From assembly GCF_042648445.1 (NCBI RefSeq), contig NZ_JBHRYB010000005.1, forward strand, positions 124,001-188,000: DNA of 64,000 nucleotides. The letters run 5' to 3'. The position numbers were made by a program, and so were the translations under genes. This DNA is from Bacterioplanoides pacificum. Its GTDB lineage: Bacteria > Pseudomonadota > Gammaproteobacteria > Pseudomonadales > Oceanobacteraceae. Below are positions 1 through 9,235 of this stretch, piece by piece. How positions within the stretch are numbered: the first letter of the stretch is position 1; every line of letters begins with the position of its first letter. Under the pieces are notes generated by a model that had not been told where the DNA came from, did not search any database, and was given only the letters and a program-made list of their open reading frames with translations.

Positions 1-74
1 AGTTATCCGCCCGTTTAAGTTTCGTTTCAGCTTCACCCGTTAGTGTTGCCGCAAATATTACCGGGAGGGCATGT

Positions 75-1274
75 ATGAATGCCGTTGTGAAGTTCAGCCG
101 GCATTGGTATGGCTGGTTATTGTACATATTGTGGTTCTGTCCACTGGCCGCTGAGGCGGCGCCATCTTTTTCTCAGGCATTTGAGCAGGCCTGGCAACGT
201 TTACCTACGCAGCAATATCAGCAGCCACAACAGCAGCTGCTTCGCCAGGCCGGAGCCGATTGGCTGGCGGCAGCGCCGTCACTGGCGCTGGATTATCAGC
301 AAGGAGATCAGCGTGTTGCGGCAGCGGCGGAGTGGTTACTGAGCGTTGAGCTGCCGCTGGCCCGGCCGGGTCTGGCTGCTGCCCGCCAACAGCAACGCCA
401 GCTAAACCAGCAATTATGGCATTTACGGCAACAGCATCAGCGCTGGCAACTGGCCGGCCAGTTGCAGCAATGGTGGTGGGACTGGTACGCCGCCGGGCTG
501 GCGCAACAGCGTCAGCAACAACAGCGTGAGGCACTGCAACAGCAGCGCCAGTGGCTGGCGTTGCTGATTCGTCAGGGCGAACGTCCGGCGGCGGATCAGC
601 TGGTACTTGATCAGCGCAATCAACAGCTGCTGAGCCAGCAGCAAAGCAATCAACAACGTCAGCAGGAGTTACGGCAACAATGGCAGCAGTGGACCGGCCT
701 GTCGCAGTTGCCAGACGACTGGCGTTTTCTGCCGGTGGCGCCGCAGCCGTTACCACAACATCCGTTAATGCAGCGGCTGGCGGCAGAAAAGCAGCTGGCA
801 GCCAGCGAGGTGCAGCAACAGCGTTATCAGCGCTTTAATCCCATCCTGACCCTGGGACTCAAACATCAGCAGGCGCTGGATGCGTTGCCGGCCAGCGATC
901 AGATGTTGGCTGGTATTCGCCTGGAGTTTGGCTCCGGCAGTTATCAGCCGCGGCTGGCCGCTATTTCACAGCTGGCCAGTCAGCATCAGCAATGGCTCGA
1001 CATGCGTCAGCAGCTGGAGCGCCAGCGTGCGTCACTGGCGCTGGCGTTGCCGGCGTTACAGCAACAACAACAGCAAACCCGGCAGCTGGCCAGTCGTGCA
1101 GCTGAGCAATATCAAAGCCAGTACCAGGCGTATCAGCGTGGCAACTTGTCCGGTTTTCAGTGGCTGCAGATTCAGCACAGCATCTGGCAGTTGCAGCAGC
1201 AGGCGGATGAAGCCGAGGTGCGTTATCAGCGCAGTATCAGTTTATGGAATCAGTTACAGGGGGAATTGGAATGA
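75..1274 (+). CDS. TolC-family outer-membrane efflux protein (CzcC-like), glutamine-rich
   Basis: Probable outer-membrane channel of a tripartite heavy-metal efflux pump. It is 399 residues long, with a signal peptide at about 1-28 ending in an AEA-A type cleavage site. The rest is a predicted alpha-helical hairpin dense in Gln, Leu and Arg, as expected for the periplasmic coiled coil of outer-membrane factors. It is somewhat shorter than usual for the family (about 420-480). The start at 75 is preceded by GGGAGGG with 5 nt spacing. Its stop overlaps the adaptor start (ATGA), and the HME pump follows, so the role is inferred mainly from operon context. By hand count about 95 of 399 residues are Gln (roughly 24%), which is very unusual. 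The family assignment is good; the transported ion is unknown. Confidence 0.8.
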   Translation: MNAVVKFSRHWYGWLLYILWFCPLAAEAAPSFSQAFEQAWQRLPTQQYQQPQQQLLRQAGADWLAAAPSLALDYQQGDQRVAAAAEWLLSVELPLARPGLAAARQQQRQLNQQLWHLRQQHQRWQLAGQLQQWWWDWYAAGLAQQRQQQQREALQQQRQWLALLIRQGERPAADQLVLDQRNQQLLSQQQSNQQRQQELRQQWQQWTGLSQLPDDWRFLPVAPQPLPQHPLMQRLAAEKQLAASEVQQQRYQRFNPILTLGLKHQQALDALPASDQMLAGIRLEFGSGSYQPRLAAISQLASQHQQWLDMRQQLERQRASLALALPALQQQQQQTRQLASRAAEQYQSQYQAYQRGNLSGFQWLQIQHSIWQLQQQADEAEVRYQRSISLWNQLQGELE

Positions 1275-2404
1275 GATGGGTCAAGCATTTAAGGCGTGGT
1301 CAGCCAGCCCGGAATTGGGTTGTGCTGGGCAGTGCGGTGATGGCGCTGAGTAGCGTGGCGGCGCAGCCAGCGTTGCCTGCCACGCTGCAGCCTCAGGCCC
1401 AGCTGACGTTATCAGCCGGGCAGATCGATAACCTGGGCATACGTTTTATCACACTGGATGATCAGCACTCCGGGTCGTTGACGGCTGCGCGTTTAACCGC
1501 ACTGGCAGCGGTGCCCGACAGTGAACAGCGCCACCTCAGCCTGCCGTTTGCCGGGCGGGTGGTGCAATGGCAGCAGACCTCCGGGGCTGCGCTGGCCGCT
1601 CATTCCAGGCTGGTGACGGTCGCCAGTCATGAGTTACCGGCCTTTGTCCGCCAGCAGCAGCGGCGCCAGCAAAACAGTCGTTTATGTCAGCAGCGGCTGC
1701 AGGATATGAAAGAACGCCAGCGCCAGGGGCTGACCTCCCGTTTTGAGCTGGCGCAACAGCAGCTCAGCTGTGATCAGTTACAGGACGCAATTGCCCTGGC
1801 ACAACAACGCCTGGCGCAGGTTCCTGAGCGTGATGAACAAGCCGGGCATTATGTATTGCCGATGCCGGAAAGCGGCTGGTTACAGCGGATAGAGCGCCAG
1901 CCCGGGGAACATTTTGCCGCTGGTGAAACCCTGGCGCAGTTAGCACCGTCTGCTGCGTTGCAGTTGCGCCTGGCATTACCGCGGACATTGCTGGCGGGGT
2001 TGCAGCAACAAACTGCTCTGACTGCCACGGCTGCAGGACAGCTACCACTGACACTGCAGCTGAGTTCGGTGGGGCAGGTCGTGGATGCTGCCGATCGGCT
2101 GGAAGTCTGGTTGCGTCCCGGCGGCAGTGATACGGCGCGATTACGCCCGGGCCAGCGCTGGCAGGTGGCTGTTCCTCAGCCGCAGTCAGGCTGGCTGGTT
2201 CCGGCGTCGAGCAGGATTCGGCGTGATGGTCGTCACTGGGGGTTTATACGTACCGACAGCGGCGTAGCGGTGGTGGAGCTGAAACAGCTGCGCAGTGGTG
2301 AGCAGGGTCTGTTGCTGCTGGATGCTGATCTGGCCGGACAGCAACTGGTGCGCAGTGGCAGCGCCACCCTGAAAGCTTTGTGGCTGGAACAGGAGGGCGA
2401 ATAA
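1271..2404 (+). CDS. RND efflux periplasmic adaptor (HlyD/CzcB family)
   Basis: Membrane-fusion protein linking the inner-membrane pump to the outer-membrane channel. It has 377 residues from the ATG at 1271, which overlaps the preceding stop as ATGA; GGGGGA lies just upstream. An N-terminal signal or anchor covers about residues 12-31. A first lipoyl-like half (RVVQWQQTSGAALAAHSRL) is followed by a Gln/Arg-rich helical hairpin. A second lipoyl-like half (ESGWLQRIERQPGEHFAAGETL) and beta-barrel domains come after. No His-rich metal-binding N-terminus, of the kind seen in some CzcB/CusB proteins, is visible. Its stop codon overlaps the pump start (TAATG), so translation is probably coupled. 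Confidence 0.85.
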   Translation: MRWVKHLRRGQPARNWVVLGSAVMALSSVAAQPALPATLQPQAQLTLSAGQIDNLGIRFITLDDQHSGSLTAARLTALAAVPDSEQRHLSLPFAGRVVQWQQTSGAALAAHSRLVTVASHELPAFVRQQQRRQQNSRLCQQRLQDMKERQRQGLTSRFELAQQQLSCDQLQDAIALAQQRLAQVPERDEQAGHYVLPMPESGWLQRIERQPGEHFAAGETLAQLAPSAALQLRLALPRTLLAGLQQQTALTATAAGQLPLTLQLSSVGQVVDAADRLEVWLRPGGSDTARLRPGQRWQVAVPQPQSGWLVPASSRIRRDGRHWGFIRTDSGVAVVELKQLRSGEQGLLLLDADLAGQQLVRSGSATLKALWLEQEGE

Positions 2405-5400
2405 TGCTCGGTGCTTTTTTACAGGGGGTATTGCGTCAGCGGGTCATTATTTTGGTGGCCAGTGTGGCATTACTGATGGCCGGGCTGAATGCATTACAGG
2501 GCTTGCGCATTGACGCCTACCCGGAAATTTCACCGGTGCAGGTTAAGGTCATTGTTAAAGCACCGGGTCTGGCGCCGCAGGAGCTGGAAGCGCGGGTTAC
2601 CCGCAAAATTGAGGTGGAGCTGCTGGGTATTCCGCAGCAGGCGGCGCTGCGTTCAGTGGTGAAATACGGCATCACCGATATCACCGTGAATTTTACCGAT
2701 AGCACCGATATTTATTGGGCGCGGCAGCAGGTATCGGAGCGGCTGGCGGCCGTATGGCCGCAGCTGCCGGACGGTGTCAGCGGTGGTATTGCTCCCATGA
2801 GTACGCCGCTGGGGGAATTATTGATGATGACACTGGACGGCCCGCAGTCACTGACGGAAAAACGCCGCATTCTCGATTGGCAGATCCGGCCGTTGTTACG
2901 CACTGTCCCCGGGGTGGCGGATATCAGTGCCCTGGGCGGCAAGGTGGCCGCTTATGAAGTGGCGCCCGATCCGCTGGCGCTGGCGCGGCTGGGCATGACG
3001 CTGGCGGATTTACATCAGTTTCTCAGTAATAACAACAGTAATGACGGCGCCGGGCGCATCAGCAGTGGTGAAGAATCCATCATTATTACCAGCAGCGGAC
3101 GGTTGCTGGATCTGGAGGATTTACGCCAGCGGGTTGTGCACTGGCAGCAGGGCAAGCCGGTGCGGCTGGCGGATGTGGCCACGGTGCAGCTGTCGTCACT
3201 GACGCGTTACGGCGCTGTTACTGACAGTGGTCAGGGTGAAACGGTGGAGGCTCTGGTGGTGGCGTTGAAAAATGCGGATGCGGCCCGGGTCATTGCCGGT
3301 GTGAATCAGGCGCTGGAAGTGTTGCGTCCCGGATTACCGCAGGATTTACAGATACGGGTGTTTTATGACCGCAGCGATCTGATTGAGCGGGCGCTGACGA
3401 CCGTGTCGGAAGCGTTATGGATTGCCGTGGTGCTGGTGATTGTGTTGCTGGGTCTGTTCATCGGCAATGTCCGTACGGCACTGGTGGTGGCAGTGAATCT
3501 GCCGCTGGCGGCACTGATGACCTTTATGATCATGGATTATTTTTCCATGAGCGCCAATCTGATGAGCCTGGGAGGGCTGGCGATTGCTATTGGTATGCTG
3601 GTGGACGGTGCGGTGGTGGTGGTGGAAAACACCGTCACCGGTCTGCAGCAGGGTGGGCGAAACTTACCACGACTGCACCTGATTTATCGTTCGGTGCGGG
3701 AAGTGCTGGTGCCGATTATTTCCGGTACTGCCATTATTCTGCTGGTGTTTTCACCGCTGGTAACGCTGCAGGGACTGGAAGGTAAATTATTTTCCCCGGT
3801 CGCACTGACCATTATGTTTGCCATGGCCAGCAGTCTGTTGTTGTCACTGACTCTGATTCCGGTATTAACCACCTTATTTATCGATGCCGATAAAGTACAC
3901 ACGCCGACCTGGATGCTGACTTTACAGCAAGGTTATCAGCGCAGTCTGGCGCGGGTTCTGGCACGCCCGGCGCCGTTATTAGTGGCGCTGGTGCTGGCCC
4001 TGGTGCTGGCCCTGGCTGCGTTTGTCGACAGTGGTAAAACCTTTATGCCGGAGATGGATGAAGGTGACTTAATTGTGCAGCTGGAGAAAACCCCGACCAT
4101 TAATCTGGATGCCTCCATCGATATTGATTTACGGGTACAGCGTGCGTTGCTGGCGGCTTGCCCGGATATTGAACGTATTGTTGCGCGTACCGGTTCGGAT
4201 GATCTGGGAATGGACCCGATGGGACTCAATGAAACCGATATGTTTTTGCAGCTGCGCCCGAGGGAGGAGTGGCAGGTTGCCGATAAAGACGCGTTAAAAA
4301 CACAGATCCGCACCGTCATGAGTCAGTTTCCCGGGGTGAACTACGGCTTTACTCAACCGATTGCGATGCGGGTGTCAGAAATGATTTCCGGCTCCCGCGG
4401 TGATGTGGCAATTAAGGTGTTTGGTCCACAACTGCAACCGTTACAGCAGCTGGCGGATCAGATTGCGGCACTGGTTAGCGAGGTGCCCGGCGCCGCTGAA
4501 GTCCTGGTGCCCCGTGCCGGTGGTATGCACTATTTGCAGCTGGCACTCGATTACGAGCAGATCAATCGTTTTGGCCTCAGCGTGGCGGCGGTACAGCAGG
4601 TGTTACGCAGTTCTCTGGAAGGCATTCACGCCGGCCAGCTGATCTTTCCTGAGCGCCAGGTGCCATTGCTGATCCGTACACCGGTGCGTTATCAGGTTGA
4701 GCAGCTGTTGCATCAGTTACACATCAGCAGTCCGGCAGGAACGCTACCCTTGTCGGCCGTGGTCAGTGCTGAGGAGCAGCAGGGGCCGGTATTAATCCGG
4801 CGTGAACAGGGGCAACGTTTTGCGGTGGTTAATGTCAATGTCAGTGGCGTGGCGTTAGGGGATTTTGTGGCTGCGGCGCAACAGCGGGTAGCCGAACAAC
4901 TGACCTTGCCGCCGGGGTATGTGCTCAGCTGGGGCGGCGAGTTTGAAAATCAGCAGCGTGCCAACACTCGCCTGGCACTGATGGTGCCGCTGGCCATCGC
5001 GCTGGTGTTACTGGTGTTGTTTTCCACCTTTGGCCGGTTAAATGAATCTTTACTGATCTTGTGCAATATCCCTTTCGCTCTGATTGGCGGCATGCTGGCA
5101 TTGTGGCTCAGCGGCGAATATTTATCGGTACCGGCATCGGTTGGTTTTATTGCGCTGTTGGGGATTGCGGTCATGAACGGTGTGGTTCTGGTGGAGCACT
5201 TCCGACAGTTACACAGCCTGGGTTACAGCCATCTGGATGTGGTGTTGCAGGGGGCGGTACGGCGTTTACGGCCGGTACTGATGACGGCCTCCACCGGTGC
5301 CGTCGGGCTGTTGCCGTTGCTGTTTGCCAGCGGTCCGGGCAGCGAGATTCAGCGGCCGCTGGCGGTAGTAGTTATTGGTGGCCTGGTCAGTTCAACCCTG

Positions 5401-5466
5401 TTAACCCTGTATGTGTTACCTGTGTTGTATCGTCGTTTAATTCTGGAGCGTCAGCATGGACAATGA
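2404..5466 (+). CDS. Heavy-metal-type RND efflux pump (CzcA/CusA family)
   Basis: Inner-membrane proton-driven cation exporter, 1020 residues, the usual family length. The start at 2404 has AGGAGG 7 nt upstream and overlaps the adaptor stop; an upstream in-frame start at 2380 is less likely. The duplicated RND layout is visible: TM1, a large periplasmic domain, a TM block at about 340-550, a second periplasmic loop beginning near MDEGDLIV (about 550), and a final TM block. TM4 reads AIAIGMLVDGAVVVVEN (residues 393-409). Asp401 and Glu408 match the second and third acidic residues of the CzcA proton relay, but the first Asp is Ala395, as in CusA-type pumps. The loop segment QPIAMRVSEMISGSRGDV is CzcA-like. 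Substrate therefore cannot be assigned (Zn/Co/Cd versus Cu/Ag). Confidence 0.93.
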   Translation: MLGAFLQGVLRQRVIILVASVALLMAGLNALQGLRIDAYPEISPVQVKVIVKAPGLAPQELEARVTRKIEVELLGIPQQAALRSVVKYGITDITVNFTDSTDIYWARQQVSERLAAVWPQLPDGVSGGIAPMSTPLGELLMMTLDGPQSLTEKRRILDWQIRPLLRTVPGVADISALGGKVAAYEVAPDPLALARLGMTLADLHQFLSNNNSNDGAGRISSGEESIIITSSGRLLDLEDLRQRVVHWQQGKPVRLADVATVQLSSLTRYGAVTDSGQGETVEALVVALKNADAARVIAGVNQALEVLRPGLPQDLQIRVFYDRSDLIERALTTVSEALWIAVVLVIVLLGLFIGNVRTALVVAVNLPLAALMTFMIMDYFSMSANLMSLGGLAIAIGMLVDGAVVVVENTVTGLQQGGRNLPRLHLIYRSVREVLVPIISGTAIILLVFSPLVTLQGLEGKLFSPVALTIMFAMASSLLLSLTLIPVLTTLFIDADKVHTPTWMLTLQQGYQRSLARVLARPAPLLVALVLALVLALAAFVDSGKTFMPEMDEGDLIVQLEKTPTINLDASIDIDLRVQRALLAACPDIERIVARTGSDDLGMDPMGLNETDMFLQLRPREEWQVADKDALKTQIRTVMSQFPGVNYGFTQPIAMRVSEMISGSRGDVAIKVFGPQLQPLQQLADQIAALVSEVPGAAEVLVPRAGGMHYLQLALDYEQINRFGLSVAAVQQVLRSSLEGIHAGQLIFPERQVPLLIRTPVRYQVEQLLHQLHISSPAGTLPLSAVVSAEEQQGPVLIRREQGQRFAVVNVNVSGVALGDFVAAAQQRVAEQLTLPPGYVLSWGGEFENQQRANTRLALMVPLAIALVLLVLFSTFGRLNESLLILCNIPFALIGGMLALWLSGEYLSVPASVGFIALLGIAVMNGVVLVEHFRQLHSLGYSHLDVVLQGAVRRLRPVLMTASTGAVGLLPLLFASGPGSEIQRPLAVVVIGGLVSSTLLTLYVLPVLYRRLILERQHGQ

Positions 5467-5767
5467 AGTGTTATTAACCCTGTCAATACGGCCAGCCCAG
5501 GCCGATGCGCTTACCGATTGGTTGTTACAGCAGGATTTGCCCGGCTTTACTTCCTGGCAGGGCTGGGGACATGGCAATCGCCATCATGGGTTGTCGCTGG
5601 CGGAACAGATTCAGGGGAAACAAAAACGGACATTAATTGGTCTGCATTTGCCCCAGTCTCAGGTGCATCAGTTATTGGCACTGCTGAAACAGACGTTTTG
5701 CCATTGCGATCTGCATTATTGGCTGCAGCCGCTATTGGCGTTTGGTCATCTCGGGAAAACAGACTGA
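5456..5767 (+). CDS. DUF3240 family protein
   Basis: Small 103-residue protein that overlaps the end of the RND pump gene by 11 bp and is the last gene of the efflux operon. It resembles the DUF3240 family, which is typically encoded beside heavy-metal RND pumps and has a PII/ACT-like small alpha-beta fold. Visible features are an N-terminal VLLTLSIRPAQADALTDWLL strand-helix and a HxH-rich middle (GHGNRHHG). A CHCDLHYW segment near residue 84 could bind metal. A regulatory or metal-sensing role in efflux is an inference from neighbourhood. The stop is embedded in the start of a good intrinsic terminator. Confidence 0.7.
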   Translation: MDNEVLLTLSIRPAQADALTDWLLQQDLPGFTSWQGWGHGNRHHGLSLAEQIQGKQKRTLIGLHLPQSQVHQLLALLKQTFCHCDLHYWLQPLLAFGHLGKTD

Positions 5768-5788
5768 CGGACAAAGTGTCCGTTTTTT
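5767..5788 (+). terminator. Intrinsic terminator of the efflux operon
   Basis: Perfect 7-bp stem ACGGACA/TGTCCGT with loop AAG, followed by a run of Ts. It begins on the last base of the DUF3240 stop codon. Confidence 0.85.
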
Positions 5789-5855
5789 CCCTGTTTCCGT
5801 CTCCGGCCTGTGGTCATAATGGCGCGCTAATAAACAATAACAACAGGACATTCTT

Positions 5856-8408
5856 ATGACGTTGCCGGGCATTATTACCCGCCTGGTCGCGGTGGCTGCG
5901 CTCACTGCGGCTATGGCTGGCTGCGACTCGTTATTTAATCATCTGGCGGAAAATAATCTTGATCCGAACAGCACAGAACTGACATTAACCGGTATCAGCG
6001 CGCCGCTGCAGATTCGCCGTGATGATTATGGGGTGCCGTATATTGAGGCCGACAATATCAGTGATCTGGCGTTTGGTATGGGTTATGCGATGGCCCAGGA
6101 CCGGCTGGCGGAAATGACCGGTATGAATTTGCTGGCGCGCGGGCGTTTGAGTGAGATGGCCGGAGCCGTGGCGGTCGATATGGACAAATACATGCGTACT
6201 CTTGGGGTCACCGCCATTATTGAACAGCGTTATGCTGCACTCGATGATCAGCTGAAACAACATCTGCAACATTTTTCCGCCGGAGTAAACGCTTACATCG
6301 AACAGCACAGAGATAACTTGCCGCTGGAAATGGTGATCAGTGATTATCAACCGCAAGCCTGGCAGCCCAGTAATACCATAGGTATTTTTGTGTTGTTGAA
6401 TTTAGGGGTCGGTTTTAACCTGCACGAAGAATTAGGATTTTTGCAGTTTGCGCAAAAATTTGGCTGGCAAAAAGCCGCTTATTTAGCCCCGGTGTACCCG
6501 GATGAAGCGATTGATTTTTCCGAAGCAGAAAAACTGGCAGCGCTGCAGCTGGACGAACAGGCACTGGAAAGCCTGGCCCAGCAGATCACCCGGCTGGGCC
6601 AGGTGGAGCAACAACTGAAGGCCATTAATGGTCAGGGTATTGCGGCTTCCAATAACTGGGCGGTGCATAAAAGCCGCACCGAAAATCAGGCCTCGCTGGT
6701 GGCTAATGATACTCACCTGTTGTTAACCCATCCGTCGACCTGGACCCTGATGGCCGTTAACAGCCCGGAATATTCCGGTGTGGGGATTACTCTGGCGGGA
6801 GTCCCGGCACTGGTGGCTGGTTACAATGGCGATATTGCCTGGGGGGAAACCATGGTGATGGCCGATACTCAGGACGTTTTTCTGGAGCAGCTGCGTGATA
6901 ATAACGGCGTTACCGAATACCTGTATCAGGATCAGTGGTATCCGGTGAGCGAGCGGCGTGAAGTCATTAAGGTGAAAGACGATGAGGATGTGGAATTACT
7001 GGTGCAGTCGACACGTCATGGCCCGTTGCTGAATAGCGCCCTGCAAGGCGTTTCCAAACACGAAATGATTCCACCCGGTATGAGTTATGACTACGGTCTG
7101 GCATTGTCCTGGACGGCACAATACCCGGATAAAACCATTGAATCGTTTTTTCGTCTGGGCCAGGCCAGAAATATGGCACAGGTCGAACAGGCGCTGAACG
7201 GTGTTGGTTTTATTCATTTAAATGTGGTTTATGGCGATAAAGACAATATCGGCTGGCAAATTACCGGTAATTATCCATTACGTAAAAAAGGTCGTGGTCA
7301 TTTTCCCAGCCCGGGCTGGAGCGGCGAATATGACTGGAACGGCTCCTGGGGAGGCGAACAGACTCCGCGTCAGGTTAACCCGTCTCAGGGTTGGTTAGGC
7401 ACAGGGAATCACCGCACTGTGGCAGCGGGTTTCAGCCCCACCTTAACCAGCTCCTGGTATTACCCGGAGCGGGCGGAACGTATCGCACAATTATTAAATA
7501 CCAGTAAAAAGCAGAATTTTTTATCCATGCAGGCAATGCAGGCTGACCGGCGTGATATTTTTATTGCCAAAGTGCAGCAACGCTGGGGTGACGAAAAGCG
7601 TTGGGCGGATATCGAAACGGCGATGCAACAGCTGGATGACGACGAGCAGCAACAAGCCCGTTTTATTCTGCAGCGGATGATGGAATTTAACGGTGAAATG
7701 CGTGAAACCTCCGCTAATGCTGCGATTTGGGGAGCGCTGGAATACAGCCTGACACGGGCAATTTTTCTCGATGAACTGGGGCCGGATGACGGTGAGTTAT
7801 GGCGTGTTTTTATGTCGCTTAATGGCCGTGCGTATTCCGCTTATCAGGATCATGTCTCCGGACGAAATAACGCTCCCTTCTGGGATGATGTTAATACCCC
7901 GGAGCATCAGGAAAGCGAAGCTGAAATTATCGTACGGGCGGCGGCTGAAGCCTATCAGCATCTGCAGCAGCGCTTAGGTGATGATGCAGACGCCTGGCAG
8001 TGGGGACAGTTATTAACCTACCACTGGCAGACCAATACCACCAAAATGGGCAAACATATGTCGGGTGTTAAGGCGTATGCGGTGGAGAAACTGGCACACT
8101 ACACCGATCGTGGTCCGTATCCAGCTGGCGGTAACCGTAATACGCTGAACGTGGCTGGTCATGATCTGGGCAGTGATTATAATGTCTGGAATATTCCGGC
8201 GATGCGTATGATCGTCGATTTCAGCCAGGATGAACCGCTGCATCTGGTGGTGGCAGGGGGGCAGTCGGGCAATCCGGCGTCACCGCATTATGATGATGGC
8301 ATTGATTTGTGGCTGAGCCGTAAAAACCGCAATTTGCCGATTAATTCAGCCGAAAAAGTACAGCGGCATTATCATCAGGTCACCGATATCCGGCCATCGT
8401 CGCGCTGA
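5856..8408 (+). CDS. Penicillin-acylase-family (S45) Ntn-hydrolase lipoprotein
   Basis: Predicted secreted amidase of the penicillin G acylase / acyl-homoserine-lactone acylase superfamily, 850 residues. The N-terminal signal ends in AMAGC, a lipobox, so the precursor is probably lipid-anchored in the periplasm. The alpha-chain region carries the conserved start PLQIRRDDYGVPYIEA and FGMGYAMAQDRLAEM. A spacer peptide precedes the autocatalytic site ASNNWAV, where Ser265 would become the N-terminal nucleophile of the beta chain. Further family motifs are SGVGITLAGVPALVAGYNGDIAWGET, split here by only short loops, and a C-terminal GGQSGNPASPHYDDG. The AACAGGA ribosome-binding site precedes the start at 5856. 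Substrate (beta-lactam, acyl-homoserine lactone or another N-acyl compound) cannot be read from sequence. Confidence 0.92.
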   Translation: MTLPGIITRLVAVAALTAAMAGCDSLFNHLAENNLDPNSTELTLTGISAPLQIRRDDYGVPYIEADNISDLAFGMGYAMAQDRLAEMTGMNLLARGRLSEMAGAVAVDMDKYMRTLGVTAIIEQRYAALDDQLKQHLQHFSAGVNAYIEQHRDNLPLEMVISDYQPQAWQPSNTIGIFVLLNLGVGFNLHEELGFLQFAQKFGWQKAAYLAPVYPDEAIDFSEAEKLAALQLDEQALESLAQQITRLGQVEQQLKAINGQGIAASNNWAVHKSRTENQASLVANDTHLLLTHPSTWTLMAVNSPEYSGVGITLAGVPALVAGYNGDIAWGETMVMADTQDVFLEQLRDNNGVTEYLYQDQWYPVSERREVIKVKDDEDVELLVQSTRHGPLLNSALQGVSKHEMIPPGMSYDYGLALSWTAQYPDKTIESFFRLGQARNMAQVEQALNGVGFIHLNVVYGDKDNIGWQITGNYPLRKKGRGHFPSPGWSGEYDWNGSWGGEQTPRQVNPSQGWLGTGNHRTVAAGFSPTLTSSWYYPERAERIAQLLNTSKKQNFLSMQAMQADRRDIFIAKVQQRWGDEKRWADIETAMQQLDDDEQQQARFILQRMMEFNGEMRETSANAAIWGALEYSLTRAIFLDELGPDDGELWRVFMSLNGRAYSAYQDHVSGRNNAPFWDDVNTPEHQESEAEIIVRAAAEAYQHLQQRLGDDADAWQWGQLLTYHWQTNTTKMGKHMSGVKAYAVEKLAHYTDRGPYPAGGNRNTLNVAGHDLGSDYNVWNIPAMRMIVDFSQDEPLHLVVAGGQSGNPASPHYDDGIDLWLSRKNRNLPINSAEKVQRHYHQVTDIRPSSR

Positions 8409-8433
8409 TATTCTGCGCTGTTCTTGCCATAAT

Positions 8434-8465
8434 AAAACCGCAGCCGGTTAAACGTTGCGGTTTTT
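8434..8465 (+). terminator. Intrinsic terminator after the S45 hydrolase gene
   Basis: Stem AAAACCGCA / TGCGGTTTT separated by a 13-nt loop, ending in a T-run. It lies 26 bp downstream of the stop codon and upstream of folM. Confidence 0.75.
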
Positions 8466-8511
8466 ATATCGTTGCTGGTTGCCTTGTATCTCCACTGGCA
8501 GGCAGGAAAGA

Positions 8512-9234
8512 ATGAAAACAGTATTGATCACCGGCGCGGGAAAACGACTGGGCAGACAACTGGCCGAATATTGGCTGGCACAGGGCTGGCGGGTGGTGGC
8601 GCATTACAACAGCGTTAATGAACTGGCACCTCAGCCCGGACTGATTACCCTGCAGGCGGATTTGTCCGAACTTAATGATGTCCGCCGTTTATGTGATGAG
8701 CTGGCTTCTTATGGCCCTTATGACGGAGTGATTCATAACGCTTCGTGTTTTGTTGCCGATGCGCAGGCACAGCAGCAGGGGGTGTCGCTGGCGCGTCAGG
8801 CCGAGCAGCATTTTGCCGTTCATGTTTATGCACCGATGATGATCACCGAAGCGCTGACCGGGTTATGGTGTGAGCAGGCCTGGATGACGGTGATAACGGA
8901 TATCTACAGTGATCTGCCGAATGAACGTTTTGCCGTTTATTGCGCCTCCAAAGCAGCGTTACAGAACTGGGCACTGAGTATGGCGCAACGCTTATCGCCG
9001 CAGGTACGCACCAATGTTGTACAGCCCGGGCCGATTCAGTTTTTACCCGAACACTCACAGGCCTACCGCGAGATGGTGTTGTCGCAGTCATTGATTAAAC
9101 AGGAACTGGGTTACCAGGCGATAACAGAAGCCTGCGCCTATCTGGCGGGCAGTCAGTCGGTGTGTGGTTCTGTGTTGCGGGTTGATGGCGGGCGTTTGGT
9201 CGCTAATCGTTACGATCAGACCTTCAGTGATTAG
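8512..9234 (+). CDS. folM: Dihydromonapterin reductase-like SDR (FolM)
   Basis: NADPH-dependent short-chain reductase of the FolM type, which reduces dihydromonapterin (and dihydrofolate weakly) to tetrahydro forms. It has 240 residues from the ATG at 8512, preceded by AGGAAAG; an in-frame upstream extension to 8455 starts inside the preceding terminator and is rejected. The Rossmann motif is TGAGKRLG, followed by the HNAS strand (IHNASCFVAD). The active site is YCASK, with an ITDIYSDLPNERFAVYCASK context close to E. coli FolM. The C-terminal segment SVLRVDGGRLV is also FolM-like. It ends 1 bp before the convergent folK gene, and the shared pterin pathway supports the call. Distinction from generic SDRs rests on these motifs only. 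Confidence 0.75.
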   Translation: MKTVLITGAGKRLGRQLAEYWLAQGWRVVAHYNSVNELAPQPGLITLQADLSELNDVRRLCDELASYGPYDGVIHNASCFVADAQAQQQGVSLARQAEQHFAVHVYAPMMITEALTGLWCEQAWMTVITDIYSDLPNERFAVYCASKAALQNWALSMAQRLSPQVRTNVVQPGPIQFLPEHSQAYREMVLSQSLIKQELGYQAITEACAYLAGSQSVCGSVLRVDGGRLVANRYDQTFSD

Positions 9235-9235
9235 A

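Noticed and set aside
205..756. Ala/Pro/Val-rich antisense gene opposite the outer-membrane factor
   Set aside because: Shadow of CAG/CTG-rich codons; no start site, and the sense gene is in an operon.
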